The translations under genes and the position numbers were made by a program. Source: Kosakonia pseudosacchari (GTDB lineage Bacteria > Pseudomonadota > Gammaproteobacteria > Enterobacterales > Enterobacteriaceae). From it: 64,000 nt of DNA. The stretch lies in assembly GCF_900184035.1 (NCBI RefSeq), contig NZ_FXWP01000025.1:496001-560000 (forward strand), in the 5' to 3' direction. Shown here one piece after another: positions 40,039 through 48,160 of the stretch; position 1 is the stretch's first letter, and each line of letters starts with the position of its first letter. The notes beneath the pieces are model-generated. The model saw only the letters and a program-made list of their open reading frames with translations, was not told the DNA's origin and made no database searches.

Positions 40039-41685
40039 ATGCTTTATAACTCTGCCGTTAAAAAAGGGAGTTTGTTGCGCCGTTATAATCGGCTGCTTTC
40101 CCGTTATAACACTCACCGTCATGAAGTGTCGCTGGCGCAAATCGCCGATACGCTCGCCTGCACAGCGCGCTATGCACGTTCGCTATTGCATGAAATGCAG
40201 GAAGAGGGCTGGCTGGTGTGGAATTCGCGTCCGGGGCGCGGCGCGCTGGGCGTGTTGCAATGCCGTATGAATGCGGCGGCGCTGGAAACCCTGTTGGCGG
40301 GGGAATATCCGACATCTGAAGCAGAAACGACATCCGTTCAGGCGCAGCCGCACTATTCCAGCGACGGTTTTCGCTATTTAATCTCTTTTTACCGGCCGCT
40401 GCTGGCGCCCATTCCGTCTATCCACACCGATCGTGCCGGGCGGCATATTTTGCAGATGGTGCATGCCGGGCTGACGCGCCATATTCCTGAGCAGGTCGCG
40501 CCCATTCCCGGCCTCGCCCATACCATCACCAGCAGTGAAGATGGATTACGCTGGCGTTTTGTTCTGCGTCGCGGCCTGGTCTGGCATAACGGCGAACCTG
40601 TTCTGCCTGAGCAGCTTCGGCAGACGCTTGAGCGCTATGCCGGTGGCCCTGGGCTGCCGCATGTTATTGACGTGAAATGTGACAATTATGTGCTGACGAT
40701 GCAGCTGGGCCAACGGGATAACATGCTGCTTTATCGGCTGGCAAACCCGGTGTATGCGCTGCCGCATCCGCGCAATGGCTCCATTGGCCTGGGGCCGTTT
40801 AAAGTGAGCGAGCACTCCAGTACGCAACTGGTGTTAAGACGTTTTTCCGCCTGGTATGGCGAAACGCCGCAGGCATCGGAGATTGTTTACAGCACGCCGC
40901 TCAGCGTCTCCCCGCTGCCTGCGCTGGTACGCATGGATACGCCCCAGTCGTTGATTACACCCGAAGCGATGGCCGAGCGGGATAATGCCGATGCCTTTTA
41001 TTATGTGACCTTCAACCAGGCGCGCGGACGCTTAAACGCGCAGCAGCAGGCATTTATCCGGCGGGTTGCGCGTAGCATTAGCACAGGCTTGATCGAGCGG
41101 GAGGATACGCTGGGCCCGCTGCCGGAGTGGCTGCAGCCAACCGCCGAACCGGAAGTGCAGGCGCTACTGCCAGATAGCCTGAATCTTGTCTATTTCCGCT
41201 CAACAGAAATGCGCAAGCTGGTGGATGAGCTGGCGAAAAGCCTGCGGTATCGCGGCTGTAAAGTGACGCTGACGCCGATAAGCGTTACCCACTGGTTATT
41301 GCAGGATAAAAACTGGGCGGAGCAGGATATCTGCATGGGGTTTCTGCGTTTCGAGCAGCATGACGCGTTCAGCATGGAGGAGCGCTACCGTCACAGCGTG
41401 ATGTGGGCCTGGTTTTGGGGAGAAGCAATCTGGCGGCGCGGTATCCGCATTCTTGATCGTATTAACGCCGGGCCGGCGGAGCGCTACAGCCGACGCGTCA
41501 AACGATTGATGCGCTATCTCAGCGATCACCGCTGGATCGTGCCGCTGCTCGCGCAACGCTACCGGCTGGTGACGCCCGCCAGCGTGCAGGGCGTTTTTTG
41601 CTATCCGCAGAGCTGGCCTGATTACACGCGGCTGTGGACGGACGAGGTGCAGCATGTCCAGAACACACAACAACCTCATGAGTAG
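40039..41685 (+). CDS. SgrR-family transcriptional regulator
   Basis: 548 residues with an N-terminal winged-helix DNA-binding domain (about 1-115; SLAQIADTLACTARYARSLLHEMQEEGW) and a C-terminal domain related to oligopeptide/solute-binding proteins (about 160-540; RFVLRRGLVWHNGEPV, LGPFKVSEHSS). This is the SgrR architecture. E. coli SgrR (551 residues) senses sugar-phosphate stress and drives the small RNA SgrS. This is probably a paralogue, since no sgrS/setA neighbours exist. Its ligand and targets are unknown. Confidence 0.88.
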   Translation: MLYNSAVKKGSLLRRYNRLLSRYNTHRHEVSLAQIADTLACTARYARSLLHEMQEEGWLVWNSRPGRGALGVLQCRMNAAALETLLAGEYPTSEAETTSVQAQPHYSSDGFRYLISFYRPLLAPIPSIHTDRAGRHILQMVHAGLTRHIPEQVAPIPGLAHTITSSEDGLRWRFVLRRGLVWHNGEPVLPEQLRQTLERYAGGPGLPHVIDVKCDNYVLTMQLGQRDNMLLYRLANPVYALPHPRNGSIGLGPFKVSEHSSTQLVLRRFSAWYGETPQASEIVYSTPLSVSPLPALVRMDTPQSLITPEAMAERDNADAFYYVTFNQARGRLNAQQQAFIRRVARSISTGLIEREDTLGPLPEWLQPTAEPEVQALLPDSLNLVYFRSTEMRKLVDELAKSLRYRGCKVTLTPISVTHWLLQDKNWAEQDICMGFLRFEQHDAFSMEERYRHSVMWAWFWGEAIWRRGIRILDRINAGPAERYSRRVKRLMRYLSDHRWIVPLLAQRYRLVTPASVQGVFCYPQSWPDYTRLWTDEVQHVQNTQQPHE

Positions 41686-42185
41686 CTTTTCTGGATTAAA
41701 ATATCGCAGTTTGTGTTTGATGTAGAGTTTAAAATCGGAAATTGGCGGGGAAATTTAACGCCATCGATACTAATCACTACTGCGTGGTGTGGGTTTTGCT
41801 TTTTTTCCCGGAAAAATTTAAATATAACAGTTTGTTATGTTGTTAACATCGCAGAAGGCAGAAACTGGACGATTAAAAAAGATACGGTAGAATACGCCTC
41901 CACAGCCATTGCAAAACGGGCTTCTCTCTATTTTTTTCGCTGATAAGATAAAACTGTCAAAATATATCCGTTAAGTTGATGAATGGATATTTTTATGATG
42001 CGTTATCTCGCCTGCTCTTGAATGTTAGCGATCCCCATTTCTGATATTTCTATTTTTCCCTGTCATTCTTTTTCGCATTTCTGTTTTTATGTTGTATAGC
42101 CAAAAAATATCTTTCCTTTCCCGTTCTTCTTATATCTTTTGACACTGTTCCTTGATTGTTATTTCTAACTTCATGAAAAAATGGC
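41686..42185. other. AT-rich gene-free DNA after the SgrR-like gene
   Basis: About 500 bp, clearly AT-rich. A 76-codon frame at 41713-41943 has no ribosome site and an implausible composition. Imperfect inverted repeats (ATATCC 41964-41969 with GGATAT 41985-41990) precede TTTT and might end the SgrR-like transcript. Nothing else supported. Confidence 0.5.
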
Positions 42186-42210
42186 AAAAAAAATGCCACT
42201 CAAGGTGGCA
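42186..42210 (-). terminator. Orphan intrinsic terminator on the minus strand
   Basis: On the minus strand TGCCAC-cttga-GTGGCA (arms 42205-42210 and 42194-42199) is followed by eight T residues. No annotated minus-strand gene precedes it closer than flgN, 1.3 kb away. It therefore ends either a long flgN read-through transcript or an unannotated RNA from the 42.2-43.4 kb region. Confidence 0.75.
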
Positions 42211-42307
42211 ATCGAAATAGTGGTTTTACATCACATATGACAACTAATGTACTGTCTAATTGCCACAGTAATATAGTTTAGTCACCAGGTTTCCCGACAT
42301 GTGGCAA
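42194..42307 (+). promoter_or_regulatory. Four alternating complementary elements in front of the 49-codon ORF
   Basis: P1 TGCCAC (42194-42199), P2 GTGGCAAT (42205-42212), P3 ATTGCCAC (42259-42266) and P4 GTGGCAA (42301-42307) can pair as P1:P2 (6 bp), P2:P3 (8 bp) or P3:P4 (7 bp). Successive pairings exclude each other. P4 begins at the third base of the ORF's ATG, so P3:P4 would hide the start codon and P2:P3 would free it. A switch is inferred from base pairing only. Confidence 0.4.
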
Positions 42308-42448
42308 CTAAATAACACGCCTTTCATCGAGAGGGTATTTAAGCAAAGCACCATTCAGAATGAACCGGTAAAACGTCCTGTTGCATTGCTTGAACGTATT
42401 CTCGCTATTTTTGATGCGTTCGTAAATAGCCTTTTTTCTGCCGATTGA
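42299..42448 (+). CDS. Possible small protein of 49 residues
   Basis: An ATG-to-TGA frame encoding a plausible peptide: polar N terminus with basic residues (TPFIERVFKQS), then EPVKRP and an amphipathic or hydrophobic helix (VALLERILAIFDAFVNSLF). Not recognised. The ribosome site is weak (CCAGG, about 10 nt upstream). The start codon lies inside a potential hairpin arm. It is the only credible frame in the 1.85-kb gap before the flagellar genes. It may still be chance. Confidence 0.35.
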   Translation: MWQLNNTPFIERVFKQSTIQNEPVKRPVALLERILAIFDAFVNSLFSAD

Positions 42449-42840
42449 TTTATCGGAGGCGGAAAAAGCAGCTCAAAAATTCCCTGCTAAAAAAGTGCCA
42501 ATTATTTACTCTGACAGCCCCCCGCTCAGGCAGCATTTTTAACCGGAAAAAAAGGATCTAAATCAGCGCTTTTGATTTTTAATGCGACCGACCTCACATT
42601 CACCGCCAAAATTTATGAAACATTTAGAAACATTTTTGTTAGGGGAATCGCTGAGAACGGCTTTCTGTGCGGGTTTATCGCTAAGACTAGTACGAAGACG
42701 ACTTACGCTTATGGTCAAATAAACGGCGCAGAGGATTGTGCTATGGATGAGGGCCATAAAACAGAATCGAAGCGCGCGACGGTAAGCCTCAATCGTCCAG
42801 ACAATCGCTGAAGGCAAAAATGGATGCCATGACGCTACGT
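42449..42840. other. Gene-poor stretch before the 87-bp repeats
   Basis: Two mutually overlapping frames, 79 codons on the plus strand (42572-42811) and 84 codons on the minus strand (42563-42817), lie here. Neither has a clear ribosome site or a recognisable family, so neither is called. A CCGAT/ATCGG hairpin at 42441-42456 follows the small ORF. Confidence 0.4.
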
Positions 42841-43252
42841 AGAATAAACCACCGAAACTAAACGCCAGCTAACAGCACAGAAGAAAAGTGCGGATTTAAG
42901 CGTCTGAATGCCGCGCATAGGAAAATGCCGCCAGCTTACGGCGACGAAGGAGAGATGCTGGTTTAACCATCGACAACGCGCATCACGCCAGGCAGAACAA
43001 ACCACCGCAACTGAACGCCAGCTTACGGCGCCGAAGAAGAGATCCTGGTTTAGTTATCGACAACGCGCATAACATCACGCAGAACAAACTACCGGAACTG
43101 AACACCAGCTTGCTGCACCGGAGGAGAGATCCTGGTTTAACCATCGATAACGCGTATCACGCCACGCAGAACAAACCACCGCAACTTAATGCCCGCTTAC
43201 GGCACAGAAGAAACGATCTGGTTAGCCATTAACAACGTGCATAACAGTGCGC
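42841..43252. repeat. Degenerate tandem repeat, 87-bp period
   Basis: Contiguous units begin with AGAACAAACYACCG: 42841-42993 (a compound unit: one diverged copy plus a partial copy from about 42920), 42994-43080 (87 bp), 43081-43167 (87 bp) and 43168-43252 (85 bp); a further very diverged copy may start at 43253. Shared internal blocks are CCAGCTTACGGC, GAGATCCTGGTTTA and CGACAACGCGCAT. No spacers separate the units. On the minus strand 87 bp equals 29 codons, and the frame KPGSLLRRRKLAF...GGLFC recurs. Confidence 0.85.
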
Positions 43253-43533
43253 AGAAAAAGCAGACGGAATGAAATGTCAGCCTGCAACCCGCAAGCAAAG
43301 TCAGTCACGGCGTCGACAGGCTACGCGAAACGAATAGAGGAAAGGGGGGCAGAAAACGACGCAAAGGCGTTCAGAGAACGCGCGTCAGGCGCAATGCGGG
43401 AAGCACATGCACAACATACTCACCAGACCCGGAAAAGAGGAGGGATTCCGGGTCTGGTGCGGGGAACAACACGGGCGCGCAAGACGCCATAACGCTGTGT
43501 TAATGCTGAATGTTGCACGGAGAAGAGACCGCA
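43253..43533. other. Spacer downstream of flgN with a 14-bp perfect hairpin
   Basis: The only notable structure is a perfect 14-bp inverted repeat at 43421-43434 and 43446-43459 (CACCAGACCCGGAA and its complement) with an 11-nt loop. It lies 75-113 bp beyond the flgN stop codon. It has no U-tract on the minus strand, so it may stabilise the flgAMN mRNA end rather than terminate it. No convincing frame. Confidence 0.55.
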
Positions 43534-43980
43534 TTAAACAGAAATGCGGTAAACATTACCCGAAGCATCATTGCTGCGGTTGCCGCTTTCGCCATACAGC
43601 TGCGCGGTTGCGGTCGTCTGGCTGACAATCTTTTTGAAGTCGTTCATCTTCTTCATATGCATGTTCAGCAACTGATAGCTTTTTTGATTGAGCTCAGCAG
43701 ATTTTCGCACCACCACGGTAATACGATCCCAAAGCGTGGCCAGTTCGGAGTGGCGCGGGTAGGGAAACGTCAACTGATGCTGTTTCTCTTCCTGTTTACG
43801 CTGCTCATCGTAGAAGTTAATCGCCGACAACAAACGGCTCTTGTTGTCGGAGATCACTTGCAGTGAAACCGGGTTTATCTGGGCGCGGCTAAGCTGGCCA
43901 ATTTCTTCTACCAGGGTCGCTTCAAGTTCACCCAGCAGCGTATACAGTTTGTTCAGAATTACGGGTAAGTTTTCCATCAT
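43534..43980 (-). CDS. flgN: Flagellar export chaperone FlgN
   Basis: 148-residue helical chaperone for the hook-filament junction proteins FlgK and FlgL. It is almost entirely alpha-helical with the FlgN pattern (LNKLYTLLGELEATLVEEIGQLSRAQINPVSLQVISDNKSRLLSAI split across helices 1 and 2) and a conserved QLLNMHM near residue 105. Two adjacent ATG codons are possible starts. It follows flgM by 17 bp and is transcribed with it. Confidence 0.93.
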   Translation of the reverse strand: MMENLPVILNKLYTLLGELEATLVEEIGQLSRAQINPVSLQVISDNKSRLLSAINFYDEQRKQEEKQHQLTFPYPRHSELATLWDRITVVVRKSAELNQKSYQLLNMHMKKMNDFKKIVSQTTATAQLYGESGNRSNDASGNVYRISV

Positions 43981-43997
43981 TCACATGCATGTTGAGA

Positions 43998-44297
43998 TTA
44001 TGAGAATCGAAAGATGTCGCGTACCAACGCGCTGGCGATTTTATCGCTGTCGAGGTGGAGTTCACCTGCATCCATCTTCGCTTTAATGGCGGCAAGACGT
44101 TCCGTATTAACATCACGGCTGCCGTCATTTTTAATTTGCTGCGTCAGCTGGCTGAGTTTGACCTGCGTGCCGGCCTGCTGGGCGTCTGTTTTCCCCGATT
44201 GCGTTGCCTCATCATTCATAACTCTGGTCTCAACGGGTTGTTGTTGAGTGCCGGCTGCCTGAATGGGATTGGCCTGGCGGGTGCGTTCAATGTTCAT
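43998..44297 (-). CDS. flgM: Anti-sigma-28 factor FlgM
   Basis: 99-residue unstructured inhibitor of FliA that is exported through the completed hook-basal body, releasing class 3 transcription. The C-terminal sigma-binding half (VKLSQLTQQIKNDGSRDVNTERLAAIKAKMDAG with LALVRDIF-like end) matches the family; the N-terminal half is polar and disordered. A sigma-28-like promoter lies directly upstream, in addition to read-through from flgA. Its partner is probably the FliA encoded at 57.2 kb. Confidence 0.94.
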   Translation of the reverse strand: MNIERTRQANPIQAAGTQQQPVETRVMNDEATQSGKTDAQQAGTQVKLSQLTQQIKNDGSRDVNTERLAAIKAKMDAGELHLDSDKIASALVRDIFRFS

Positions 44298-44336
44298 ACG
44301 GATCCTGGTTTTCTATGCGGTGGCTCTGTATTAAAG

Positions 44337-44364
44337 ATATCGGCACGGGGAAAATAAAACTGAA
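44337..44364 (-). promoter_or_regulatory. Sigma-28-like promoter of flgMN
   Basis: On the minus strand TTCAGTTT (44357-44364) and GCCGATAT (44337-44344) are separated by 12 bp. The -10 is near perfect, the -35 matches six of eight. In E. coli flgMN also has its own class 3 promoter. The 12-bp spacer equals that of the promoter at 10155-10182. Confidence 0.6.
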
Positions 44365-44365
44365 A

Positions 44366-45067
44366 TCAGTTCGACAGGCTAATGCTCACTTGTCCTTGTC
44401 CTGTTACGGTGGCGACCACCACCTGGCCGGTTCGGGTCTGTACTCTGACGCTTTCATCGAGCGCTGCGTTATCCAGCGCTTTACCTTTGGCGTGGATCAG
44501 AAAACCGTCACCCGGCGCGGTAATTTCGACGGTGCGATTAGCAATAACGGCCCAGCTGCGGCGCAGCTGATTTTCTGCCAGCGGCGATCCCGGTTGAATG
44601 ATGCGCGTGGGCGTGCTGCCAATAATGCTCTGCGGATCAAGCAATAACCCGGCCGGTAAACGATCCAGTTCGCCACTCACGGGCTGGATATCCTCTGCGC
44701 CAATAATCTGCCCCGGTTTCAGCGTCTGCGCTGCCACCCAGTACCTGCCGGTGGCACTAATCTGAATCTGAATGAACTGCTGTTTTTTGCCGCATTTGGC
44801 TATCACGCTGCGCCGACCCGTCAGGCGCACAGAGCGGCCCGAAAGCCGTAAATCTGGCTGGGCGCATAATGCGGCGAGTTTAGACGCGGGAGTAAGAATT
44901 TTAATGCGCAGCTGTGGCTGATTCTCCGCTTCTTTATTGTTCGCGGCCAGCAAGGTGGCGATGCGGGCTTCGAGATCGCTATTTTCCGGCGCGCTGGCAA
45001 AAGCCGGTGAGAACGGGCAGCAGAGCGCGAAAATCACGATAAGCGACCGTATAAGGAGCTGCGGCAT
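44366..45067 (-). CDS. flgA: Flagellar P-ring chaperone FlgA
   Basis: 233 residues from MPQLLIRS; an earlier in-frame start would add 12 residues without a better ribosome site. A signal peptide ends near AFA|SAPEN. The C-terminal SAF-type domain has the FlgA signature (VAAQTLKPGQIIGAEDIQP; GQVVVATVTGQGQVSI). It helps assemble the FlgI P-ring in the periplasm. Divergent from flgB. Confidence 0.94.
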   Translation of the reverse strand: MPQLLIRSLIVIFALCCPFSPAFASAPENSDLEARIATLLAANNKEAENQPQLRIKILTPASKLAALCAQPDLRLSGRSVRLTGRRSVIAKCGKKQQFIQIQISATGRYWVAAQTLKPGQIIGAEDIQPVSGELDRLPAGLLLDPQSIIGSTPTRIIQPGSPLAENQLRRSWAVIANRTVEITAPGDGFLIHAKGKALDNAALDESVRVQTRTGQVVVATVTGQGQVSISLSN

Positions 45068-45349
45068 AATGAGGTAAACCTGCCTTATAATATAAAGAAA
45101 CAATAGGATTAATATTTTTTTAATTGTAATTCAGGATGGACATTTTCTTATCTATTAAATGCCGTCAGTTTTGACAGCATTTCACTGCATTGCTATTTCA
45201 ACTTTTAAATATAAGCTTCTTTTCGGCAAATTAAGCGAAAGTGAACTGGCTAAATGCGTCAACTTCTGTCGGATTTTTAAGGTATAGATTTATTAGGTTG
45301 TCTCTTAGACTATGCCCCGTAATCAATTCAGAAGTAAGCGAGTCATTTC
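45068..45349. promoter_or_regulatory. Divergent flgA–flgB promoter region
   Basis: 282 bp, AT-rich, no gene. This is where the flagellar master regulator FlhDC acts on class 2 promoters in E. coli and Salmonella. One FlhDC-like half-site (ATTGCTATTTC, 45189-45199) is visible. I could not define the second half with the usual 10-12 bp spacing, so the box is unproven. The local FlhDC may read a different sequence. Confidence 0.4.
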
Positions 45350-45760
45350 ATGTTTGATAAACTTGATAATGAATTGCGTTTCCAGCAGCAGGCGTTAAGC
45401 CTGATGTCGCGGCGGCAGGATATTTTAGCGTCCAATATCGCGAATGCCGATACGCCGGGATACAAGGCGCGAGATATTGATTTTTCAAAAGAATTGAAAA
45501 ATGCAATGCAGCAGGAAACGCGTCATCCATTAACACTAAGTTTAACCGCCGGGAAACATATTCCTGGCGTAGCGCCGAAAACGGACAATCGACAATTACT
45601 TTATCGTATTCCCGATCAGCCACGAGCTGATGGAAACACTGTCGATATGGATCGTGAACGCGTTAATTTTGCTGACAACAATGTCAAATATCAGACGAGT
45701 CTAACGATTCTCGGTGCTCAAATAAAAGGTTTAACGAGTGCCCTTAACCAAGGTCAATAA
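45350..45760 (+). CDS. flgB: Flagellar proximal rod protein FlgB
   Basis: 136 residues. It begins with the rod-protein N-terminal helix and the family motif [18 protein letters not shown], in which ANN..N..T.G-type residues are conserved. It builds the most cell-proximal rod. First gene of the flgBCDEFGHIJKL run; 5 bp separate it from flgC. Confidence 0.95.
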   Translation: MFDKLDNELRFQQQALSLMSRRQDILASNIANADTPGYKARDIDFSKELKNAMQQETRHPLTLSLTAGKHIPGVAPKTDNRQLLYRIPDQPRADGNTVDMDRERVNFADNNVKYQTSLTILGAQIKGLTSALNQGQ

Positions 45761-45765
45761 TTTTC

Positions 45766-46170
45766 ATGTCGCTGTTTAGTGTTTTCGATATTTCAGGTTC
45801 GGCTATGGCCGCCCAATCAAAAAGACTTAACGTCAGTGCCAGCAATATGGCGAATGCCGACAGTATTGCTGGCCCGGATGGCAAACCGTACCGCGCGCGT
45901 TCGGTGGTGTTCAATGTCGATAACTCCGCCGGTCAGGAGATTGGCGGCGTGAAAGTGAGCGGCGTTACGGAATCCACTGCGCCGGACAGACTGGTTTATG
46001 AACCCGCAAACCCACTGGCGGACGACAAAGGTTATGTCCATATGCCGAACGTCGATGTGGTGGGTGAAATGGTCAACACCATTTCGGCATCCCGCAGCTA
46101 TCAGGCCAACGTCGAAGTGATGAACTCGGCGAAGAACCTGATGCTGAAAACGCTGACTCTGGGCCAGTAA
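45766..46170 (+). CDS. flgC: Flagellar proximal rod protein FlgC
   Basis: 134 residues, as in E. coli. The N terminus has [11 protein letters not shown], and the C-terminal heptad helix ([33 protein letters not shown]) is typical of rod/hook proteins. Lies between flgB and flgD. Confidence 0.96.
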   Translation: MSLFSVFDISGSAMAAQSKRLNVSASNMANADSIAGPDGKPYRARSVVFNVDNSAGQEIGGVKVSGVTESTAPDRLVYEPANPLADDKGYVHMPNVDVVGEMVNTISASRSYQANVEVMNSAKNLMLKTLTLGQ

Positions 46171-46180
46171 GGATTAAAGA

Positions 46181-46903
46181 ATGGCAATTTCACCGGTCAT
46201 CACCCAAAGCGCCGCGACGACGAAAACCACCTCCTCGTCGGGCACCAGTAACACCAATACCACCAGTTCTTCGAGTGTCGGTACCGGCTCCAGCGCCGAC
46301 GACCTGCTGAATAACTTTATGACGCTGCTGGTGGCGCAGATGCAAAACCAGGATCCCACCAGCCCAATGGACAACAACCAGCTGACTGCTCAGCTGGCGC
46401 AGTTCAACACGGCGGCGGGCGTCGAGCAGCTCAACAGCACCATGAACAGCATGGGTACGCTGGTCGCCAGTATGCAGCAGATGAACTCCGCTGACTGGGT
46501 AGGGCGCGACATCATGGTTGAAGGCGAACCTTCTGTTTCCACCGCCACGGACGGAAACCAGAAAGTCGGGATTTCCCTGAACAGCCCGGCGGATGAAGTC
46601 ACCGTCACGCTGACCGATCCGGCCGGTAACGCCTATACCGCGAAGCTGAAAAATGTGGAAGCGGGCGTGCATCAGTACTCGCTGGATGATTTTGACGATT
46701 TCCAGCCGAGCGATCCGCGCTTGCAGGCCGACACGAACTTCAAAGTGTCGTTCTCCGCCACCAACGCCGACGGCAGCACGCCAACCATTACCGCGCTGAA
46801 ACCGGCGAAAGTGCAGAGCGTCTCCTTCACCAACTCAGGCGCGGTGCTGCAACTGGGTGTTAATGGTACCGCCTCGCTGAGTGACGTTTACCTCATCGAG
46901 TAA
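46181..46903 (+). CDS. flgD: Flagellar hook capping protein FlgD
   Basis: 240 residues. After a low-complexity Ser/Thr-rich N terminus (about 8-38) comes the conserved FMTLLVAQMQNQDPTSPMDN segment followed by QLAQF, the hallmark of FlgD hook caps. The rest forms the tudor/fibronectin-like domains. It guides FlgE assembly and is lost when the hook is complete. Confidence 0.95.
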   Translation: MAISPVITQSAATTKTTSSSGTSNTNTTSSSSVGTGSSADDLLNNFMTLLVAQMQNQDPTSPMDNNQLTAQLAQFNTAAGVEQLNSTMNSMGTLVASMQQMNSADWVGRDIMVEGEPSVSTATDGNQKVGISLNSPADEVTVTLTDPAGNAYTAKLKNVEAGVHQYSLDDFDDFQPSDPRLQADTNFKVSFSATNADGSTPTITALKPAKVQSVSFTNSGAVLQLGVNGTASLSDVYLIE

Positions 46904-46948
46904 TTTTTAGTTTGGATTTTGCGCAACCTGCGCACAGGAATTTATCAC

Positions 46949-48148
46949 ATGGGTTTTTCTCAAGGTCTTAGTGGATTAAACGCCTCATCACAGGCGCTGG
47001 ATGTTGTAGGTAACAACATCGCCAACTCACAAACGGTCGGTTTTAAATCAGGTTCTGTGGCTTTCGCCGATGTGTTTGCCGGTTCTCAGGTCGGCATGGG
47101 CGTACAGGTTGCTGGTGTGAACCAGAACTTCAGCGATGGCGTACTTGGCGCAGGCAGCAGCCCGCTGGATATGGGTATCCAGGGCAATGGTTTCTTCCGC
47201 ATGGTGACCGAAGCGGGTCGCGTATTTTATAGCCGTAATGGTCAGTTCCAGACGGACGAAAATGGCTACGTCGTCAATAACCAGGGCATGCGCCTGACGG
47301 GTTACATGGCTACGGGTACACCGCCTGCGATCCAGCAGGGCGCGCCGGTCGGGCCGATTCAGATCCCGACCGGGCAGATGCCGGCTCGCGCCTCTGACGC
47401 GGGTTCCATTTCCGGTAACCTGGATTCCGGTAACGAGATTGTCACGGTGACGCCTTTCGATCCGGCAGATGGCGACTCTTACACCTATTCCACCCAGGTT
47501 AACGCTTATGACAGCCTGGGCAACGAACACGCGATCAACGTCTATTACGTGAAAACGGCGGATAACCAGTGGACGGCCTACTCCGTCGACTCCACGTCGC
47601 CGGGCACCACCAGCTCCGTCAACCTGACGTTTGATACCTCCGGCAAGCTCACCACCAACCCGGCGAACCTGCCGGTTGCGGGCGCGGCTTACCAGGGGGG
47701 CGCGGCGCTGAATTTCAACCTCGATCTCTCTGGTCTTTCTCAGCAGGCGTCTGAAAACACCATGGACAGCCCGAGCACCACCGGTTATCCGCCGGGACTG
47801 ATGAACGGCTACACCGTGGGTGATAACGGCCAGATCATCGCCTCTTACAGCAATGGTGAAAACCAGTTGCTGGGTCAGGTGGTACTGAGCAACTTCACCA
47901 ATCCGGGCGGTCTTCAGTCAGCGGGCAACAACTGCTGGACGGAAACCCCGGAATCCGGTCAGCCGGTCATTGGTATTGCCGACACCGGTAACCTGGGTTC
48001 GCTGCGCGGCAACATGCTGGAAGCCTCAAACGTGGATCTGAGTAAAGAGATGGTGAACATGATTGTTTACCAGCGTAACTACCAGTCCAACTCTCAGACC
48101 ATCAAGACCCAGTCTGAGCTTCTGCAAACGCTGGTTAACCTGGGTTAA
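46949..48148 (+). CDS. flgE: Flagellar hook protein FlgE
   Basis: 399 residues from MGFSQGLSGLN, the usual FlgE start; an open frame of 10 residues upstream lacks support. It has the N-terminal rod motif (VVGNNIANSQTVGFKSG), D1/D2 domains and C-terminal helix (VDLSKEMVNMIVYQRNYQSNSQTIKTQSELLQTLVNL, positions about 362-398). Length is close to the 402 of E. coli. Confidence 0.96.
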   Translation: MGFSQGLSGLNASSQALDVVGNNIANSQTVGFKSGSVAFADVFAGSQVGMGVQVAGVNQNFSDGVLGAGSSPLDMGIQGNGFFRMVTEAGRVFYSRNGQFQTDENGYVVNNQGMRLTGYMATGTPPAIQQGAPVGPIQIPTGQMPARASDAGSISGNLDSGNEIVTVTPFDPADGDSYTYSTQVNAYDSLGNEHAINVYYVKTADNQWTAYSVDSTSPGTTSSVNLTFDTSGKLTTNPANLPVAGAAYQGGAALNFNLDLSGLSQQASENTMDSPSTTGYPPGLMNGYTVGDNGQIIASYSNGENQLLGQVVLSNFTNPGGLQSAGNNCWTETPESGQPVIGIADTGNLGSLRGNMLEASNVDLSKEMVNMIVYQRNYQSNSQTIKTQSELLQTLVNLG

Positions 48149-48160
48149 GAGTAGCGCCTC

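Noticed and set aside
41713-41943. 76-codon plus-strand ORF after the SgrR-like gene
   Set aside because: No ribosome site, odd residue composition (many Trp/Cys/Phe in AT-rich DNA), no family recognised.
42204-42320. FlhDC boxes near the small ORF (GGCAATCGAAATAG, GGCAACTAAATAAC)
   Set aside because: Both resemble a half-site but lie in the same orientation 95 bp apart, which is not the inverted 10-12 bp arrangement; kept only as part of the hairpin observation.
42563-42817. Overlapping 79- and 84-codon ORFs on opposite strands
   Set aside because: They are shadows of each other, neither has a ribosome site or recognisable domains; no basis to choose one.
42841-43252. CRISPR array
   Set aside because: Repeats are contiguous, about 87 bp long and degenerate, with no unique spacers of constant size and no cas genes nearby.
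43421-43459. Intrinsic terminator of flgAMN
   Set aside because: The hairpin is perfect but has no U-tract on the minus strand; listed as a structure without calling termination.
45189-45210. FlhDC box in the flgA–flgB region
   Set aside because: Only one half-site resembles the consensus; the second half at the required distance could not be found by eye.
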